Shown: piece by piece, positions 43,134 through 54,958 of the stretch
Layout: the number at the start of each line of letters is the position of its first letter
How positions within the stretch are numbered: position 1 is the stretch's first letter
Source: Holophagales bacterium
Lineage (GTDB): Bacteria > Acidobacteriota > Thermoanaerobaculia > UBA5066
Direction: 5' to 3'
Length of the DNA: 64,000 bases
Assembly: GCA_016719485.1 (NCBI GenBank)
Contig: JADJZB010000006.1
Location: forward strand, 1 to 64,000
Program-made: the position numbers and the translations under genes
The notes under the pieces: generated by a model
Told to the model about the DNA's origin: nothing
The model's input: the letters and a program-made list of their open reading frames with translations, nothing else
Databases searched by the model: none

Positions 43134-43503
43134 GGGGGTTGTCGTCTGGGTAGCCGCAGAGGAGGACCTCGGGTCCCTCCTCGCCGGTCCGAATACCGAC
43201 GACCCGGGCGAGAGGGCTGACGAAGATCTTTCCGTCGCCCGGGTTCCCTGTATGTGCCGTCTCCGGATCGTGTCAACGATCGCCTTCAGCTCGGCGTCGC
43301 GACAGTAGATCTCGATCCGCAGCTTCTCCTCGAACGGCTCCACCTCCGTTCGCTCGCCCCGGTGCGGCGCGTGCGCGCAGCGACGGCCGAATCCGCGGAC
43401 CTCACTCACGCTCATTCCCGGGAAGTTCGGGACGAGACGGAGGGCATCGACGACCGGCTCCAGCATGAAGGGCTGAATGACGGCGACGACACCGTGCATC
43501 GAC

Positions 43504-43514
<11 letters not shown>
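43126..43514 (-). CDS. PII-like signalling protein of the metal-efflux group (one frameshift)
   Basis: ATG 43514 has GGAGGT and overlaps the czcA end by 11 nt. The first frame gives MHGVVAVIQPFMLEPVVDAL, SVSEVRGFGRRCAHAP and EKLRIEIYCRDAELKAIVD; near 43260 one base is missing and the next frame completes the fold: AHTGNPGDGKIFVSPLARVV, GIRTGEEGPEVLLCGYPDD. This is PII-like, of the group (PII-NG) known beside CusABC/CzcABC genes. The trimer probably senses a nucleotide or metal and controls the pump or ATPase. The canonical T-loop Tyr is absent. Confidence 0.75.
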
Positions 43515-46608
<3,094 letters not shown>

Positions 46609-46609
46609 C

Positions 46610-47845
46610 TCAGTCCTCCTCCACGAGCGAGGCCTTGGCGAACTCCGACTTCAGGACGAAGCTCCCTTCGGTGGCGACGACGTCGCCAGCCTTGATGCCG
46701 GCGAGAATCTCGGTGAAGCCCTCGAAGCTGTGTCCGACCTCGACGTAGTGCCGTTGGAAGACGCCGGGCTCGACCTGAACGAAGACAGTCGAGCGACCCT
46801 CCAGCCTCTGGATGGCCGACTGGGGAACGGCCACGATCGGGTGCGCCTCGCTCTGCGGCTTCGGGACATCGACCTGGGCAGTGACGAAGAGACCCGGGCG
46901 GAGCTTCTCCGAACGGTTCTCCACCGTCGCGCGGACCCGGACGCTCCTCGTCTGCGGATCGACGACGCTGCCGAGGAAATCCACGCGGCCACGGAAGGTC
47001 TCCTGGGGATACGCGTCGGTTCTCAGCGTTACAGACAGCCCTTCGTGAAGGAGGGCGAGGTCTTTCTCGTAGGCATTGAGGAACACCCAGACGGACCCCA
47101 GGTCGGCAATCGTCATGAGCGGCTGCAGCGCCTCGAAGAGGGCGCCGGAGGTCACCTTTCGGTCGATGACGCGGCCGGCGAAGGGAGCCCGGAGCGTGAG
47201 CGTGGCGCCGTCAGCCGCGGAGAGCCTGTGGTCGACAGCGTTGGCTCGCAAACGCGCGATCGTCTCTTCGCTGTCACCGTAGAGGTGGAGCGTCCTCTCG
47301 GCGGAGGCGACGGCGGTCTTCTTCGCCAGGTAGTCGCCTTCCCGAGCCTGGAACTCCCCGGCGCTGATGGCATTCGCCTCAACGAGCTTCCTGGCTCTCT
47401 CGTAGGCGCTGGCCGATACGTTGAAGCTCGACAGCTCCGTCACGAACTCCTCGCGCGTCCGACCGAGGTCGACGCTCTCGATCACGAGGAGCGGATCGCC
47501 GGGCTTTACGCGAGCGCCCAGGTCGACCGGAATCGACGTCACCCGGCCCTTGACGTTCGCGGCGACCAGGAGGAGGCGGTTCTCGTCGAATCCCACGCTG
47601 CCGGTGAGAGAGAGAATGTGTGAGAGGTCGACGATCTGGACCTTCCACGTCGTGATGCCGGCCTCGGCGATCGCGGCGGCGGTGAGATGGACGCGCTGCG
47701 GGGTCGCAGGCTCTTCGACCTTCTCGGCGGTTTTCGCGGGGGCTTCAGGCGCGGGAGCGGCACCGCGGCCCTTGCCGCAGCCGGCGAGAGCGACGGCGGC
47801 GGAAAGGGCGAGGCCGGAAAGGAGGATGGTGGGCTTCCTGTTCAC
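46610..47845 (-). CDS. czcB: Periplasmic adaptor lipoprotein CzcB
   Basis: 411 residues. Lipoprotein signal with lipobox LAGC near residue 23. Membrane-fusion layout: ITTWKVQIVDLSHILSLTG, NVKGRVTSIPVDLGARVKPG, a helical hairpin around residues 120-180, LRAPFAGRVIDRKVTSG, VFLNAYEKDLALLHEGL and a C-terminal membrane-proximal domain. There is no CPMHP domain, unlike CusB. Overlaps czcC by 4 nt. Confidence 0.9.
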   Translation of the reverse strand: MNRKPTILLSGLALSAAVALAGCGKGRGAAPAPEAPAKTAEKVEEPATPQRVHLTAAAIAEAGITTWKVQIVDLSHILSLTGSVGFDENRLLLVAANVKGRVTSIPVDLGARVKPGDPLLVIESVDLGRTREEFVTELSSFNVSASAYERARKLVEANAISAGEFQAREGDYLAKKTAVASAERTLHLYGDSEETIARLRANAVDHRLSAADGATLTLRAPFAGRVIDRKVTSGALFEALQPLMTIADLGSVWVFLNAYEKDLALLHEGLSVTLRTDAYPQETFRGRVDFLGSVVDPQTRSVRVRATVENRSEKLRPGLFVTAQVDVPKPQSEAHPIVAVPQSAIQRLEGRSTVFVQVEPGVFQRHYVEVGHSFEGFTEILAGIKAGDVVATEGSFVLKSEFAKASLVEED

Positions 47846-49101
47846 TTGCTATCTCCCGTGGTGTCGTCGTTCGGGCCGAGGAGCCGCCGAAGCTCCGCGA
47901 TCGCGGTCGCGAGCTCGAAGCGGGCGCGGATCTCCTCGCGGCGGGCCTCGCGGGCCGTGCGCTGGGCGTCGAGGAGGTCGAGGAGGGACGTCTCGCCCTC
48001 TTCGAAGAGGAGGCGGGCGAGGCGGACGCTCTCGGCGGCGGATGGGAGGAAGTCTCCCTCGAGGGAGGCGACCTGGACGGCGAGCGTCTCGACGTCCCGG
48101 CGGCGTGTCGCGAGGTCGGAGAGGAGCGCGAGCCGCACGCGCTCGGCGTCCGCGGCCCGGAGGCGACTCTCGGCCTCGGCCCGCGCGACGTCTCCTCGTC
48201 GGGCGTTCCAGAGGGGCAGGGTGAGGCCGAGGGCGCCGCCCCATGCCTCGCGATCGAGCTCGTTCTGCCGGAAGAAGGAGAAGCCGAGGTCCGGGACGCG
48301 TCCTCTGCGGGCGCTCGAGAGGAGCGACGAGGCGCGGGCGGCCTCGGCGCGGGCGCGGATCAGCGCCGGGCTTCGCTCGAGGGCGTCGGGGTGCGCGTCG
48401 AGGAGGGCGCGCATGCCGTCGGGGTGCCGTGGAAGCTCGCCCGCGAGGCGAAGCGGGGTGGGGAGAGGCTCTCCCGCGAGTGTCCTCAGGATGCCCTCCG
48501 CGGCGAGCTCCTCCCTGTAGGCGGCGCTCAGCTGACGATCCTGCCGGAGCCACTCGACGCGCGCCTTGATCCGATCAACCTCACGCGCCTCGCCGAGCGA
48601 GGCACGGCGGGTCATCAGGTCGAGGAGGGAGCGGGCGTCCTCCGCGGAGGCCCGGCCCACCTCGACCTGCGCCCGCGCGAACAGGAGACGCTCGTACGTG
48701 ACCTGCGCGTCGAGCTCGAGGCCCCAACGCGTCGCGAGGCCCTCGGCCCGCAGCGCGCGGGCCTCGTGGTCGGCGGCCTCGATCGACGCCGATCGGGCCG
48801 GAAGCCAGGGGATCGACTGCGAGACGGAGAAGCCCTTCTCGGTCTTCGGCGACCCCGAGCCGTCCGCCGCCCGACCCTCTCCGAGGCTCAGCTCGAGCGT
48901 CGGGTCGGGGAGAAGGCGTGCCGCCTTCGACGCCGCCGCGGCGCTTGCGTCGAGCGCCTGCGCCGACCGCGCGGACGGGTGCGACTCCAGGACGAGCCGG
49001 ACGTAGTCGTCCATCCGGAGCGCGTCCTGCGCGTGTGTTTCGAGGGTGCCGGCCATGGCTGCAAGCGCGAGCACCCGGCCGCAATACGATCGAATTCCCA
49101 T
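47842..49101 (-). CDS. czcC: Outer-membrane efflux protein CzcC
   Basis: 419 residues. Signal peptide (VLALAAMAGTLETHAQ), then two OEP halves: YVRLVLESHPSARSAQALD, PDPTLELSLGEG, and later RRGRVPDLGFSFFRQNELD, GGALGLTLPLW. It is the outer-membrane channel of CzcCBA. First gene of the five-gene czc operon (or second, if the Cys-rich gene 228 nt upstream is included). The gap 49102-49329 holds no recognised promoter. Confidence 0.88.
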   Translation of the reverse strand: MGIRSYCGRVLALAAMAGTLETHAQDALRMDDYVRLVLESHPSARSAQALDASAAAASKAARLLPDPTLELSLGEGRAADGSGSPKTEKGFSVSQSIPWLPARSASIEAADHEARALRAEGLATRWGLELDAQVTYERLLFARAQVEVGRASAEDARSLLDLMTRRASLGEAREVDRIKARVEWLRQDRQLSAAYREELAAEGILRTLAGEPLPTPLRLAGELPRHPDGMRALLDAHPDALERSPALIRARAEAARASSLLSSARRGRVPDLGFSFFRQNELDREAWGGALGLTLPLWNARRGDVARAEAESRLRAADAERVRLALLSDLATRRRDVETLAVQVASLEGDFLPSAAESVRLARLLFEEGETSLLDLLDAQRTAREARREEIRARFELATAIAELRRLLGPNDDTTGDSK

Positions 49102-49329
49102 TCCGTCCTCCTGGAGGCGGCGGGAGAGAGGCGCGCTCCCTGGTCGTGACCGAGGGCCTGGTCCGGAACCGACTGAATCAGATCCAGACCGCGTGCGTCG
49201 TCCCGTCGCGGTGGCGGCGTGCCGGCCGGTATGGCCGACCCGTCAGCGAAGAGGTCCGAGGGGAGTGCCGTCTCCGGGGCGCGTCGCTTTCTGCGCGACG
49301 CTTCCGGAAGGAGCCTCTCTCAGCCGCTG

Positions 49330-49650
49330 CTACGCGAGGGCCGGTTTCGGGACGTGCAGGATATCGCCGACGTGCCGGGAGGCCGAAGGAACGGACGCCT
49401 CGAACGAGGAGCGGCACGGGCGCGAGGCGGGGCTAGCGAGGGCGGGAATCCCCGGCGAGACAGGGTTGACGTGGGTGCCGCAGGCGCACGTGGCGCACGT
49501 CGGCGGGCAGTGGCCGGGACTGGTGTCGTCGGGGCAGGTCTCCACACACTCGGCCCCGAGGAAGAGGGAGCCGAGGTTCGTCTCCTGGATCAGGAAGACG
49601 GCGAAAACCAGAAAGAGGAGTCTTCTCAACACCGGCGCGGAAGATAGCAC
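49330..49650 (-). CDS. Small exported Cys-rich protein upstream of czcC
   Basis: 106 residues from GTG 49650. An N-terminal hydrophobic segment (LRRLLFLVFAVFLIQETN) is followed by a Cys-dense motif, ECVETCPDDTSPGHCPP and TCATCACGTH, then a Pro/Ser-rich tail. Seven Cys in 26 residues indicate metal binding or disulfides. Its position on the czc strand suggests that it is the first product of the efflux operon; a periplasmic zinc or cobalt carrier is possible. No family recognised. Confidence 0.55.
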   Translation of the reverse strand: MLSSAPVLRRLLFLVFAVFLIQETNLGSLFLGAECVETCPDDTSPGHCPPTCATCACGTHVNPVSPGIPALASPASRPCRSSFEASVPSASRHVGDILHVPKPALA

Positions 49651-49720
49651 ACGGTCCGCTCAGTCTTCGAAAGCGGGAGCCGACGGATCCCGCAGAGCCC
49701 TGTTCCGGGCACGCGAGGAA

Positions 49721-49879
49721 GGGTATCTATTTTCGTTGTCCCATGCTATCCGTAGATACCCGCGGAAGTGAAGTGTGCCAGCGTAAATCTATGGTATATG
49801 GCTAGTTGCGGCTGTCCGCAGACGGAGGTGCCGAATGGGGTTCAAGGGGTCGCGAGTTCGAATCTCGCCGTCCCGACCA
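49721..49879 (+). repeat. 159-bp direct repeat, copy 1, ending in tRNA-Pro 3' half
   Basis: It matches 54021-54179 along its whole length with no indel (offset exactly 4300) and ends with bases 49835-49879, a tRNA 3' half from the anticodon loop (ATGGGGT) through the T-arm to CCA. The T-stem GCGAG/CTCGC and the acceptor strand CGTCCCG plus ACCA fit tRNA-Pro(GGG). The 5' half is absent. At the start is an inverted repeat, GGGTATCTA (49721-49729) and TAGATACCC (49753-49761). Confidence 0.78.
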
Positions 49880-50310
49880 TCTTTAAATCACTCACAGGAA
49901 ATGGTTTACAGGTGTCCACCGATGCTCCGTTCGGTGCTGCTGGTATCCGGTGGCCGGATCAGGATGTCCGTAGCTGTCTGCGGTTTCGCCGTTTAGATAC
50001 CCATCTCGGGTGAGGCGATTCAAGGAGTCGCGGGTTCACCTGGTCCGACCGGGTCGCACTCCGGGTATATCCAGGACGTAGAAGCGATCAGCCAGAGTCG
50101 CTTTCGACATCGGAGCTGTTCTGCCTGGCTGCCGCTGGCTCCGCGTCCTACGCCCAAGCGCAGGTACGCTGTTGTCAGAGCCAAGGCGTCTGATCCAACA
50201 GCTTCAAGAGGTTCCTGTTGGCCTCGTGAGTCGTCCGGAGGAAGAACAGGTGGCGAGCGAATTCGGCCTACCTCCAGTTGCGGTCCATGAGCCCGTGGTC
50301 CTCTACGTCG
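49880..50310. other. Gap with degenerate att-like copy and a coding remnant
   Basis: At 49994-50002 TAGATACCC recurs and at 50018-50050 a decayed tRNA-Pro 3' half (ATTCAAGGAGTCGCGGGTTC, then GTCCGACC). On the minus strand 50175-50265 reads EFARHLFFLRTTHEANRNLL before a stop, an orphan C-terminus with an in-frame stop just upstream. No complete gene is seen. Confidence 0.45.
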
Positions 50311-50678
50311 TCACGCGCGCCCTCGACGCCAGTACCGATAGGCTTCGATCCACTCGGTGCCGCTGGGCGGGCGGGCAGGCAGGGGCAGGTCGAGGATGGG
50401 GATTCTCTGCCGGGGGGGCCCGCGACACAGAGGGCAACGATGCCGTCGTCCGTCAACTCCACTCGCTTGACCGAAACCGCCACGCCAAGAATTTCCGTCG
50501 AGAAGGGGAGGGCGAGGTGATCCTCTATCAGCGTGTAGAGCCCCGACTGCTGCTCGTCGTCGTTGTACGTATCGACGGTCGCCTCGGCGACCAGCGCATC
50601 GAGCTGTGGGCCTGAGAGACGCACCCGTCGCCCGGCGGGGCGAGCGGGGGCCGGCCGGACCGTCTGGCGACTCTTCAT
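50311..50678 (-). CDS. Small protein of the YTxxEDHLAxPF family (one frameshift)
   Basis: The ATG at 50678 begins MKSRQTVRPAPARP; then LDALVAEATVDTYNDDEQQS, LYTLIEDHLALPFSTEILG and VAVSVKRVELTDDGIVALC. Near 50420, in a G/C run, the frame shifts and the end is RQRIPILDLPLP and WIEAYRYWRRGRA. Proteins with this pattern are sometimes annotated as calcium-binding, without a proven role. It overlaps the primase-helicase start region by 4 nt of shared sequence at its 5' end side. A remnant of a related gene is found in the second module at 55572. Confidence 0.6.
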
Positions 50679-53176
50679 GGCGAGGACCCGGCGGGAATCG
50701 CCCTGGCACCGATCTCTTCTTCTCCGCGTGTTGAGTCAGGGCCAGAGGTTTCGGCCACTCTGTACCCGATCTCTCGGTAGCCGCGCATCCTGCGTTCGAA
50801 CATACGGGCGAGGACCGGAACCTGGCGGTCGACGTAGTCGACGATGCGGGCTTCAGTCTTCCCCGGGAGCGGGCGGTGGAGCCGACCAGCGTACTGGACG
50901 AGCGTGCCCCTCCAGGAAATCGGCATGGCGAGGAACAGCGTGTCGAGCCGCGCGTCGTCGAAGCCTTCGCCGACGTAACGGCCGGTCGCCATGAGGAGAC
51001 GCGGTTCATCCGGCGGAATGGCGCGAAGCCTTGCCATCGACTCTCGCCGTTGCTTTGCCCCGGTTCCACCGCGGAGTACGACGACGTGCGGGCAGGCCGC
51101 GGCAAGGCGGGCGGCGAGAAGGTCCAGATGATCTCGGCGTTCCGTGAGGACGAGTGGTGTGCGTCCCTCGCCGAGCGCGAGCGTCACGTCGCGAACGATG
51201 GCGTCGTTTCTCGCTTCGTCCCGGGCCAGCGCACCGTAGAGGCTCTGGATGGAAGGATCGGTGTCCTGTGCGGAAGAAGTGAACGACGTTTCGCGAACGA
51301 CCAGGGTCTTCGTCAGTGAGTCCGCCGACTCAGCCGGCTTGCGGCCCACGTCGAACCGGACGGGCCCGATCTGCATGTGGAGGATCGGCTGGTGGCCGTC
51401 CCGACGCTTGGCCGTGGCCGTCAGCCCCACGACGAACTTCGCCCGGATTCCCGAGAGCACTCGTTCGAACGAGACGGCCGGGATGTGGTGACACTCGTCC
51501 ACGATGACGTGGCCGTAGCCGCCGACGATCTCGTCGATCTCGTCGCCCCGGACGAGGCTCTGGATCATGGCGACGTCCAGGTGCCCGTTCGGCTTTCGGA
51601 CGCCCCCTCCGACTCGACCGATCTCTCTCGGATCGACGCCGAGGTGCAGGGACAGCTGCTCCACCCACTGGTCCAGGAGCGGCTGGCGGTGGACGAGTAC
51701 GACCGCCGAGCGGGCCCGGGCGGCGATCAGGTACGAGCCGACGACCGTCTTCCCCGATCCCGGCGGGGCCACGAAGACTCCGGTGTCGTGGGCCAGCAGC
51801 ATCTGGGCTGCCTCCTCCTGCCGGGGAGTGAGGCTGCTGGCGAACGACACGTCGAGCATCGGCCCTTGGTGGCGCTCGTCCTCGAGGTCCAGCCTCACGG
51901 CGTGCCCGCCGAGAAGGGGGCGGAGGTCATCGAGGCAGCCTCTCGGCAGCGAGACGTGGCGAGGGTGATCCTCCGCACAGCTGATCACACGAGGCGTGAG
52001 TGCCGTCGAGAGGCGCAGTCCCTGCTTCTTGAAGAACTCCGGATTCTGGAAAGCGGCAAGACGCTTGATCTGGTTGAGCAGCGGGGAGGGGAGCCCCTCC
52101 TTCGCGACGAAGAGCCGGTTTGCGAGGACGGCGCGAACTTCAGTCGGGAGCGGTCCGAGGAGAAGGCGAGCGGTCGATCGCCGGGACGGCGTCTGGCGCC
52201 ACGGCCGAGCGGCATCCTCATCCTCCCCGTCCTCGGTGGTCCGGACTCCGACGACCAGCCCTTTCCTCGCGGCCTCCGAGGCAATCGTCTCCACGTAGTC
52301 CCGGCTCATCCGATTGACCCCGAGGAGGTATGCCCACTGGTCCGGGTGGGGCTCGAGGTTCGCGTCGAGAAAGACTGTGTTTCCCTGAGTGCGGGGATGG
52401 CGCTGGAGCGGAAGGGCGATCAGGTTGCCGAATCCGCCCCGGGGCATCGTGTCCTGGCTCGGGAAGAGGCGGTCGTACGACGCCATGCTCAGCTCGTGCC
52501 TGCGGGACATCGTCTCGGTGATCAGGAACGAGGCCATCCGCCGGGCTGCGGAGGCGGGGACGGGCGCAGAGAAGAAGAGCCAGGCATGGGCCCCGTTGCC
52601 GGACCGCGACCGTTCGACGGCAATCGGAACTCCCAGCTCTCCGCACGTGGCGGCGAAGGCCGAAACATCGGCAGCCCATTCGGCCTCGTCGAAATCGGCG
52701 GCGACAAACCAGCAGGTCTCGTCGGCGAGCAGGGGATAGCAGCCGATCACGTGACGACCCTGGAGGTGATCGAGGAGCACCTGGTCGGACATCGGGAGAA
52801 AGGCCTGGCTCGGGCAGTCGCCACAACGGACGCGCGGCTTCTCGCAGACTCCTCGCACCCAGTCGTTCCGGCAAGTTGGGGAGTACCCCTTCTTGCCCGT
52901 CTTCGGGCTGACCCAGAGCTTGGGGAACACGTCCTCCCGGCCACGGAAGAGACTCCGGAAGAGGCCAACCTTCTCTTGCGCGTTCAGCCGACCGGCGGGA
53001 GCCGGCGTCGCGACGATGGTGCGGCCTTCGCTGTCATCCTCTGCGCGAAGGGCGTTCCGGAGGTCCTCGACTTGCTTCTCGAGTGCGTCCCGGCGTCTGC
53101 CGAGGTCGGCGATCTCCGCTTCTGCGGCCTCGATGGCAATGGTGAGAGCTGCCCGTCGGTGACCGCGGGCGTTCAT
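50675..53176 (-). CDS. Archaeo-eukaryotic primase-like / SF2 helicase fusion
   Basis: 833 residues; the ATG at 53176 overlaps the PIN stop (ATGA). An N-terminal coiled coil (about 10-45), then a primase-like domain at about 68-290: FRSLFRGREDVFPK, Cys pair RCGDC, catalytic AADFDEAEW (residues about 158-166) and SRSGNGAHAWLFF with the conserved His near 197. This combination is known from so-called TOTE conflict systems. The second half is a DEAD/DEAH helicase: PPGSGKTVVG at about 471-480, VDECHH near 560, GLTATAKR and QYAGRLHR. Probably a defence or element-maintenance enzyme acting on DNA or RNA. Intact, unlike many genes in the window. Confidence 0.82.
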   Translation of the reverse strand: MNARGHRRAALTIAIEAAEAEIADLGRRRDALEKQVEDLRNALRAEDDSEGRTIVATPAPAGRLNAQEKVGLFRSLFRGREDVFPKLWVSPKTGKKGYSPTCRNDWVRGVCEKPRVRCGDCPSQAFLPMSDQVLLDHLQGRHVIGCYPLLADETCWFVAADFDEAEWAADVSAFAATCGELGVPIAVERSRSGNGAHAWLFFSAPVPASAARRMASFLITETMSRRHELSMASYDRLFPSQDTMPRGGFGNLIALPLQRHPRTQGNTVFLDANLEPHPDQWAYLLGVNRMSRDYVETIASEAARKGLVVGVRTTEDGEDEDAARPWRQTPSRRSTARLLLGPLPTEVRAVLANRLFVAKEGLPSPLLNQIKRLAAFQNPEFFKKQGLRLSTALTPRVISCAEDHPRHVSLPRGCLDDLRPLLGGHAVRLDLEDERHQGPMLDVSFASSLTPRQEEAAQMLLAHDTGVFVAPPGSGKTVVGSYLIAARARSAVVLVHRQPLLDQWVEQLSLHLGVDPREIGRVGGGVRKPNGHLDVAMIQSLVRGDEIDEIVGGYGHVIVDECHHIPAVSFERVLSGIRAKFVVGLTATAKRRDGHQPILHMQIGPVRFDVGRKPAESADSLTKTLVVRETSFTSSAQDTDPSIQSLYGALARDEARNDAIVRDVTLALGEGRTPLVLTERRDHLDLLAARLAAACPHVVVLRGGTGAKQRRESMARLRAIPPDEPRLLMATGRYVGEGFDDARLDTLFLAMPISWRGTLVQYAGRLHRPLPGKTEARIVDYVDRQVPVLARMFERRMRGYREIGYRVAETSGPDSTRGEEEIGARAIPAGSSP

Positions 53177-53667
53177 CCGGCGACGTCTTCTCCCGCCAGT
53201 GAGAGGACGCGTTTTCGAATGTCGGGCGACATCCACATCCCGGAGGCAGCGAGAAGGTCCACGAGCGGAGCTACGGAAGGGACGAGGCGAGCCTTCTTGG
53301 CCTCGAGCAGGACACGGAGGGTGCCCCAGGTGGTCAGGCCGGCGGCGCGGGCCGTCCGCCGCGCGAGCGCATCGTCGAGAAGGAGGATTCGCTGAGGGTT
53401 TTCGAGGGCGAGCGCCATCGCGGCGAGCTCTCCGGCTCCGAGATCGAGAGTCAGCCACTCGGAGGGGGTCGATTTCGGGTCGACGGTCTCCAGCCAGGCC
53501 AGGTTGTCCGTGTCTGGCACCTCGAACCCGAGTGCCCGCCCTTCGCCGAGCTCCCTCAGGACCGCCGACGGAACCCAGACCGACCCGAAGAGCTGGTCAA
53601 GCCAGCCGAGAGCTCCGATCCGACCCAGGTAGAGAAGGGGAGAGGTGTTAGTGATCGAGCCTGGCAT
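53173..53667 (-). CDS. PIN-domain toxin (DUF3368-like)
   Basis: 164 residues. ITNTSPLLYLGRIG at the N-terminus corresponds to the first catalytic strand, with N at the usual Asp position as is common in this subfamily; LGAGELAAMALAL supplies the Glu and ILLLDDALARRTA the acidic pair. PIN toxins cut RNA. The gene overlaps the UPF0175 antitoxin by 20 nt and the primase-helicase by 4 nt. Confidence 0.8.
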   Translation of the reverse strand: MPGSITNTSPLLYLGRIGALGWLDQLFGSVWVPSAVLRELGEGRALGFEVPDTDNLAWLETVDPKSTPSEWLTLDLGAGELAAMALALENPQRILLLDDALARRTARAAGLTTWGTLRVLLEAKKARLVPSVAPLVDLLAASGMWMSPDIRKRVLSLAGEDVAG

Positions 53668-53908
53668 CGCCTTCGAGCTCGGTAAGCTCGGCTTCCAGCG
53701 GGAACGTCTTGTAGCGCTTCAGCTCGTAGAGGAACTCGACCCGGCCCATTCCAGCGAGCTCTGCCGCTCGGCCCGAGGAGAGCCTGCCCAGTTCATAGAG
53801 CTTGACCGCCGCGAGGACCTGCAGCTCCCTCGCGAAAGACACCTCGTCGGTCTTCTCGGATAGAAGGACCTTTTCCGGAACCGCGACAACTACCGACCGT
53901 GACGCCAT
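53648..53908 (-). CDS. UPF0175 antitoxin-like protein
   Basis: 86 residues: VVVAVPEKVLLSEKTDEVSF, then the typical ELQVLAAVKLYELGRLSSGRA and AAELAGMGRVEFLYEL helix-turn-helix. UPF0175 proteins pair with DUF3368 PIN toxins. First gene of the four-gene module. No promoter was identified in 53909-54020. Confidence 0.82.
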   Translation of the reverse strand: MASRSVVVAVPEKVLLSEKTDEVSFARELQVLAAVKLYELGRLSSGRAAELAGMGRVEFLYELKRYKTFPLEAELTELEGDARLDH

Positions 53909-54020
53909 CTCTTTGGACTCCCATGGCGATTGTCTCTCAAGAGCGCTGCCCGATCCTGTCGGATCCTTCCCGCGGGGGGCCGAACGCAGGTTTCAGAAGC
54001 GTCGTTCATTGAGAGCCTCA

Positions 54021-54179
54021 AGGTATCTACTTTCGTTGTCCGATGCCGTCTGCGGATAGTCCGGGCGGCATCTCACCCAAGCGTAAATTCATGATATATG
54101 GCCAGTTACAGCTGTCAGTGGACGGAGGTGTCGCATGGGGTTCAAGGGGTCGCGAGTTCGAATCTCGCCGTCCCGACCA
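54021..54179 (+). repeat. 159-bp direct repeat, copy 2, ending in tRNA-Pro 3' half
   Basis: Same as copy 1 with many single-base changes but no gap; the tRNA half (54135-54179) is identical to copy 1. GGTATCTA (54022-54029) is kept, its inverted partner is not. A terminator follows directly, as it would after a real tRNA gene. Confidence 0.78.
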
Positions 54180-54198
54180 TTGATTCCAAAGGATTTAG

Positions 54199-54224
54199 AC
54201 GCCGCCGGGAACGGCGGCGTTTTT
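54199..54224 (+). terminator. Rho-independent terminator after tRNA-Pro half
   Basis: ACGCCGCC (54199-54206), 6-nt loop, GGCGGCGT (54213-54220), then TTTT. Only the middle tRNA-half copy has one, which suggests that it keeps the original downstream flank of the tRNA gene. Confidence 0.75.
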
Positions 54225-54232
54225 GCGCCTGT

Positions 54233-54958
54233 CTACTTCTCTCTGACCGACCTCGTCACCTGACCCGTCCCTGCGAGGGCGCGAAGTCGCTGAAGCAGGA
54301 TCGGCACCCGCGCCTGGCTTCCGCTATCCGACGGGAGATGACCCGGAAGCGCCGAGAGGAAACGCTCCTCGGTCAAGAACCTCCCGAGTTCGATGCCGAG
54401 AAACGAGCGAAGGTCATCGGACGAGGCCGAGACCTCCTCCACGATCCCGTCGCGGCCGTCGACGACGCTGACGAAGTCCTCGAGGTCGTGGCTGGAGGCG
54501 TAGTCGCCTCGCCCCCTTCCCAGGAACGCCTCCAGCTTGGTGGCCAGGAAGGCCGGCGGCGAGACCACCGCGATCTCGACGCCGCTCGGAAGCCGGACGG
54601 TCCGCTGCGTTCGCAGCGCTTCCGGGTACCAGCGGTTTGCGAAGCCGAGCACCGAAGGATCGATCGGCATGACGTCGAGGAGAGTCTCGCCGAAGGTCCA
54701 TCGGCAGATCGGAGCCCCAGCGCTCTGATCGTGGCGGAATCCGCGCTCCGTCATCTCCCTCTCGAGCGCGAAGTACGCGGACCGGTCTGGTGTCTCGACG
54801 ATCACGTCGACGTCCCGCGTAGCTCGGATCGGCGCGGCGGCAGGATCCGTGATCAGGAGTCCCGTGGCACACCCCCCGAGGAAGACCATGCTGTGGCGCA
54901 GGGGCCCGAGGGCCTCGGCGATACGCTCGAGCATGGCGAGGTTGGGGTCCGGGGTCAC
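54233..54958 (-). CDS. Nucleotidyltransferase-fold protein (AbiEii-like toxin candidate)
   Basis: 241 residues from a GTG at 54958 that overlaps the HTH gene stop. The nucleotidyltransferase motif is FLGGCATGLL followed by RATRDVDVIVE, with the DVD pair; later parts LDVMPIDPSVLGF, FLATKLEAFLGRGRGDY and SHDLEDFVSVVDGRD resemble AbiEii and related toxins that transfer nucleotides to RNA. With the gene upstream it looks like a toxin-antitoxin pair. Confidence 0.7.
   Translation of the reverse strand: MTPDPNLAMLERIAEALGPLRHSMVFLGGCATGLLITDPAAAPIRATRDVDVIVETPDRSAYFALEREMTERGFRHDQSAGAPICRWTFGETLLDVMPIDPSVLGFANRWYPEALRTQRTVRLPSGVEIAVVSPPAFLATKLEAFLGRGRGDYASSHDLEDFVSVVDGRDGIVEEVSASSDDLRSFLGIELGRFLTEERFLSALPGHLPSDSGSQARVPILLQRLRALAGTGQVTRSVREK

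Noticed and set aside
49835..49879. Complete tRNA-Pro gene
   Set aside because: Only the 3' half is present at all three places; no matching 5' acceptor strand, D-arm or anticodon-stem 5' side upstream.
49768..50013. Short ORFs reading through the tRNA-Pro half (GVQGVASSNLAVPT and GFKGSRVRIS types)
   Set aside because: These peptides are the usual false translation of tRNA sequence; not proteins.
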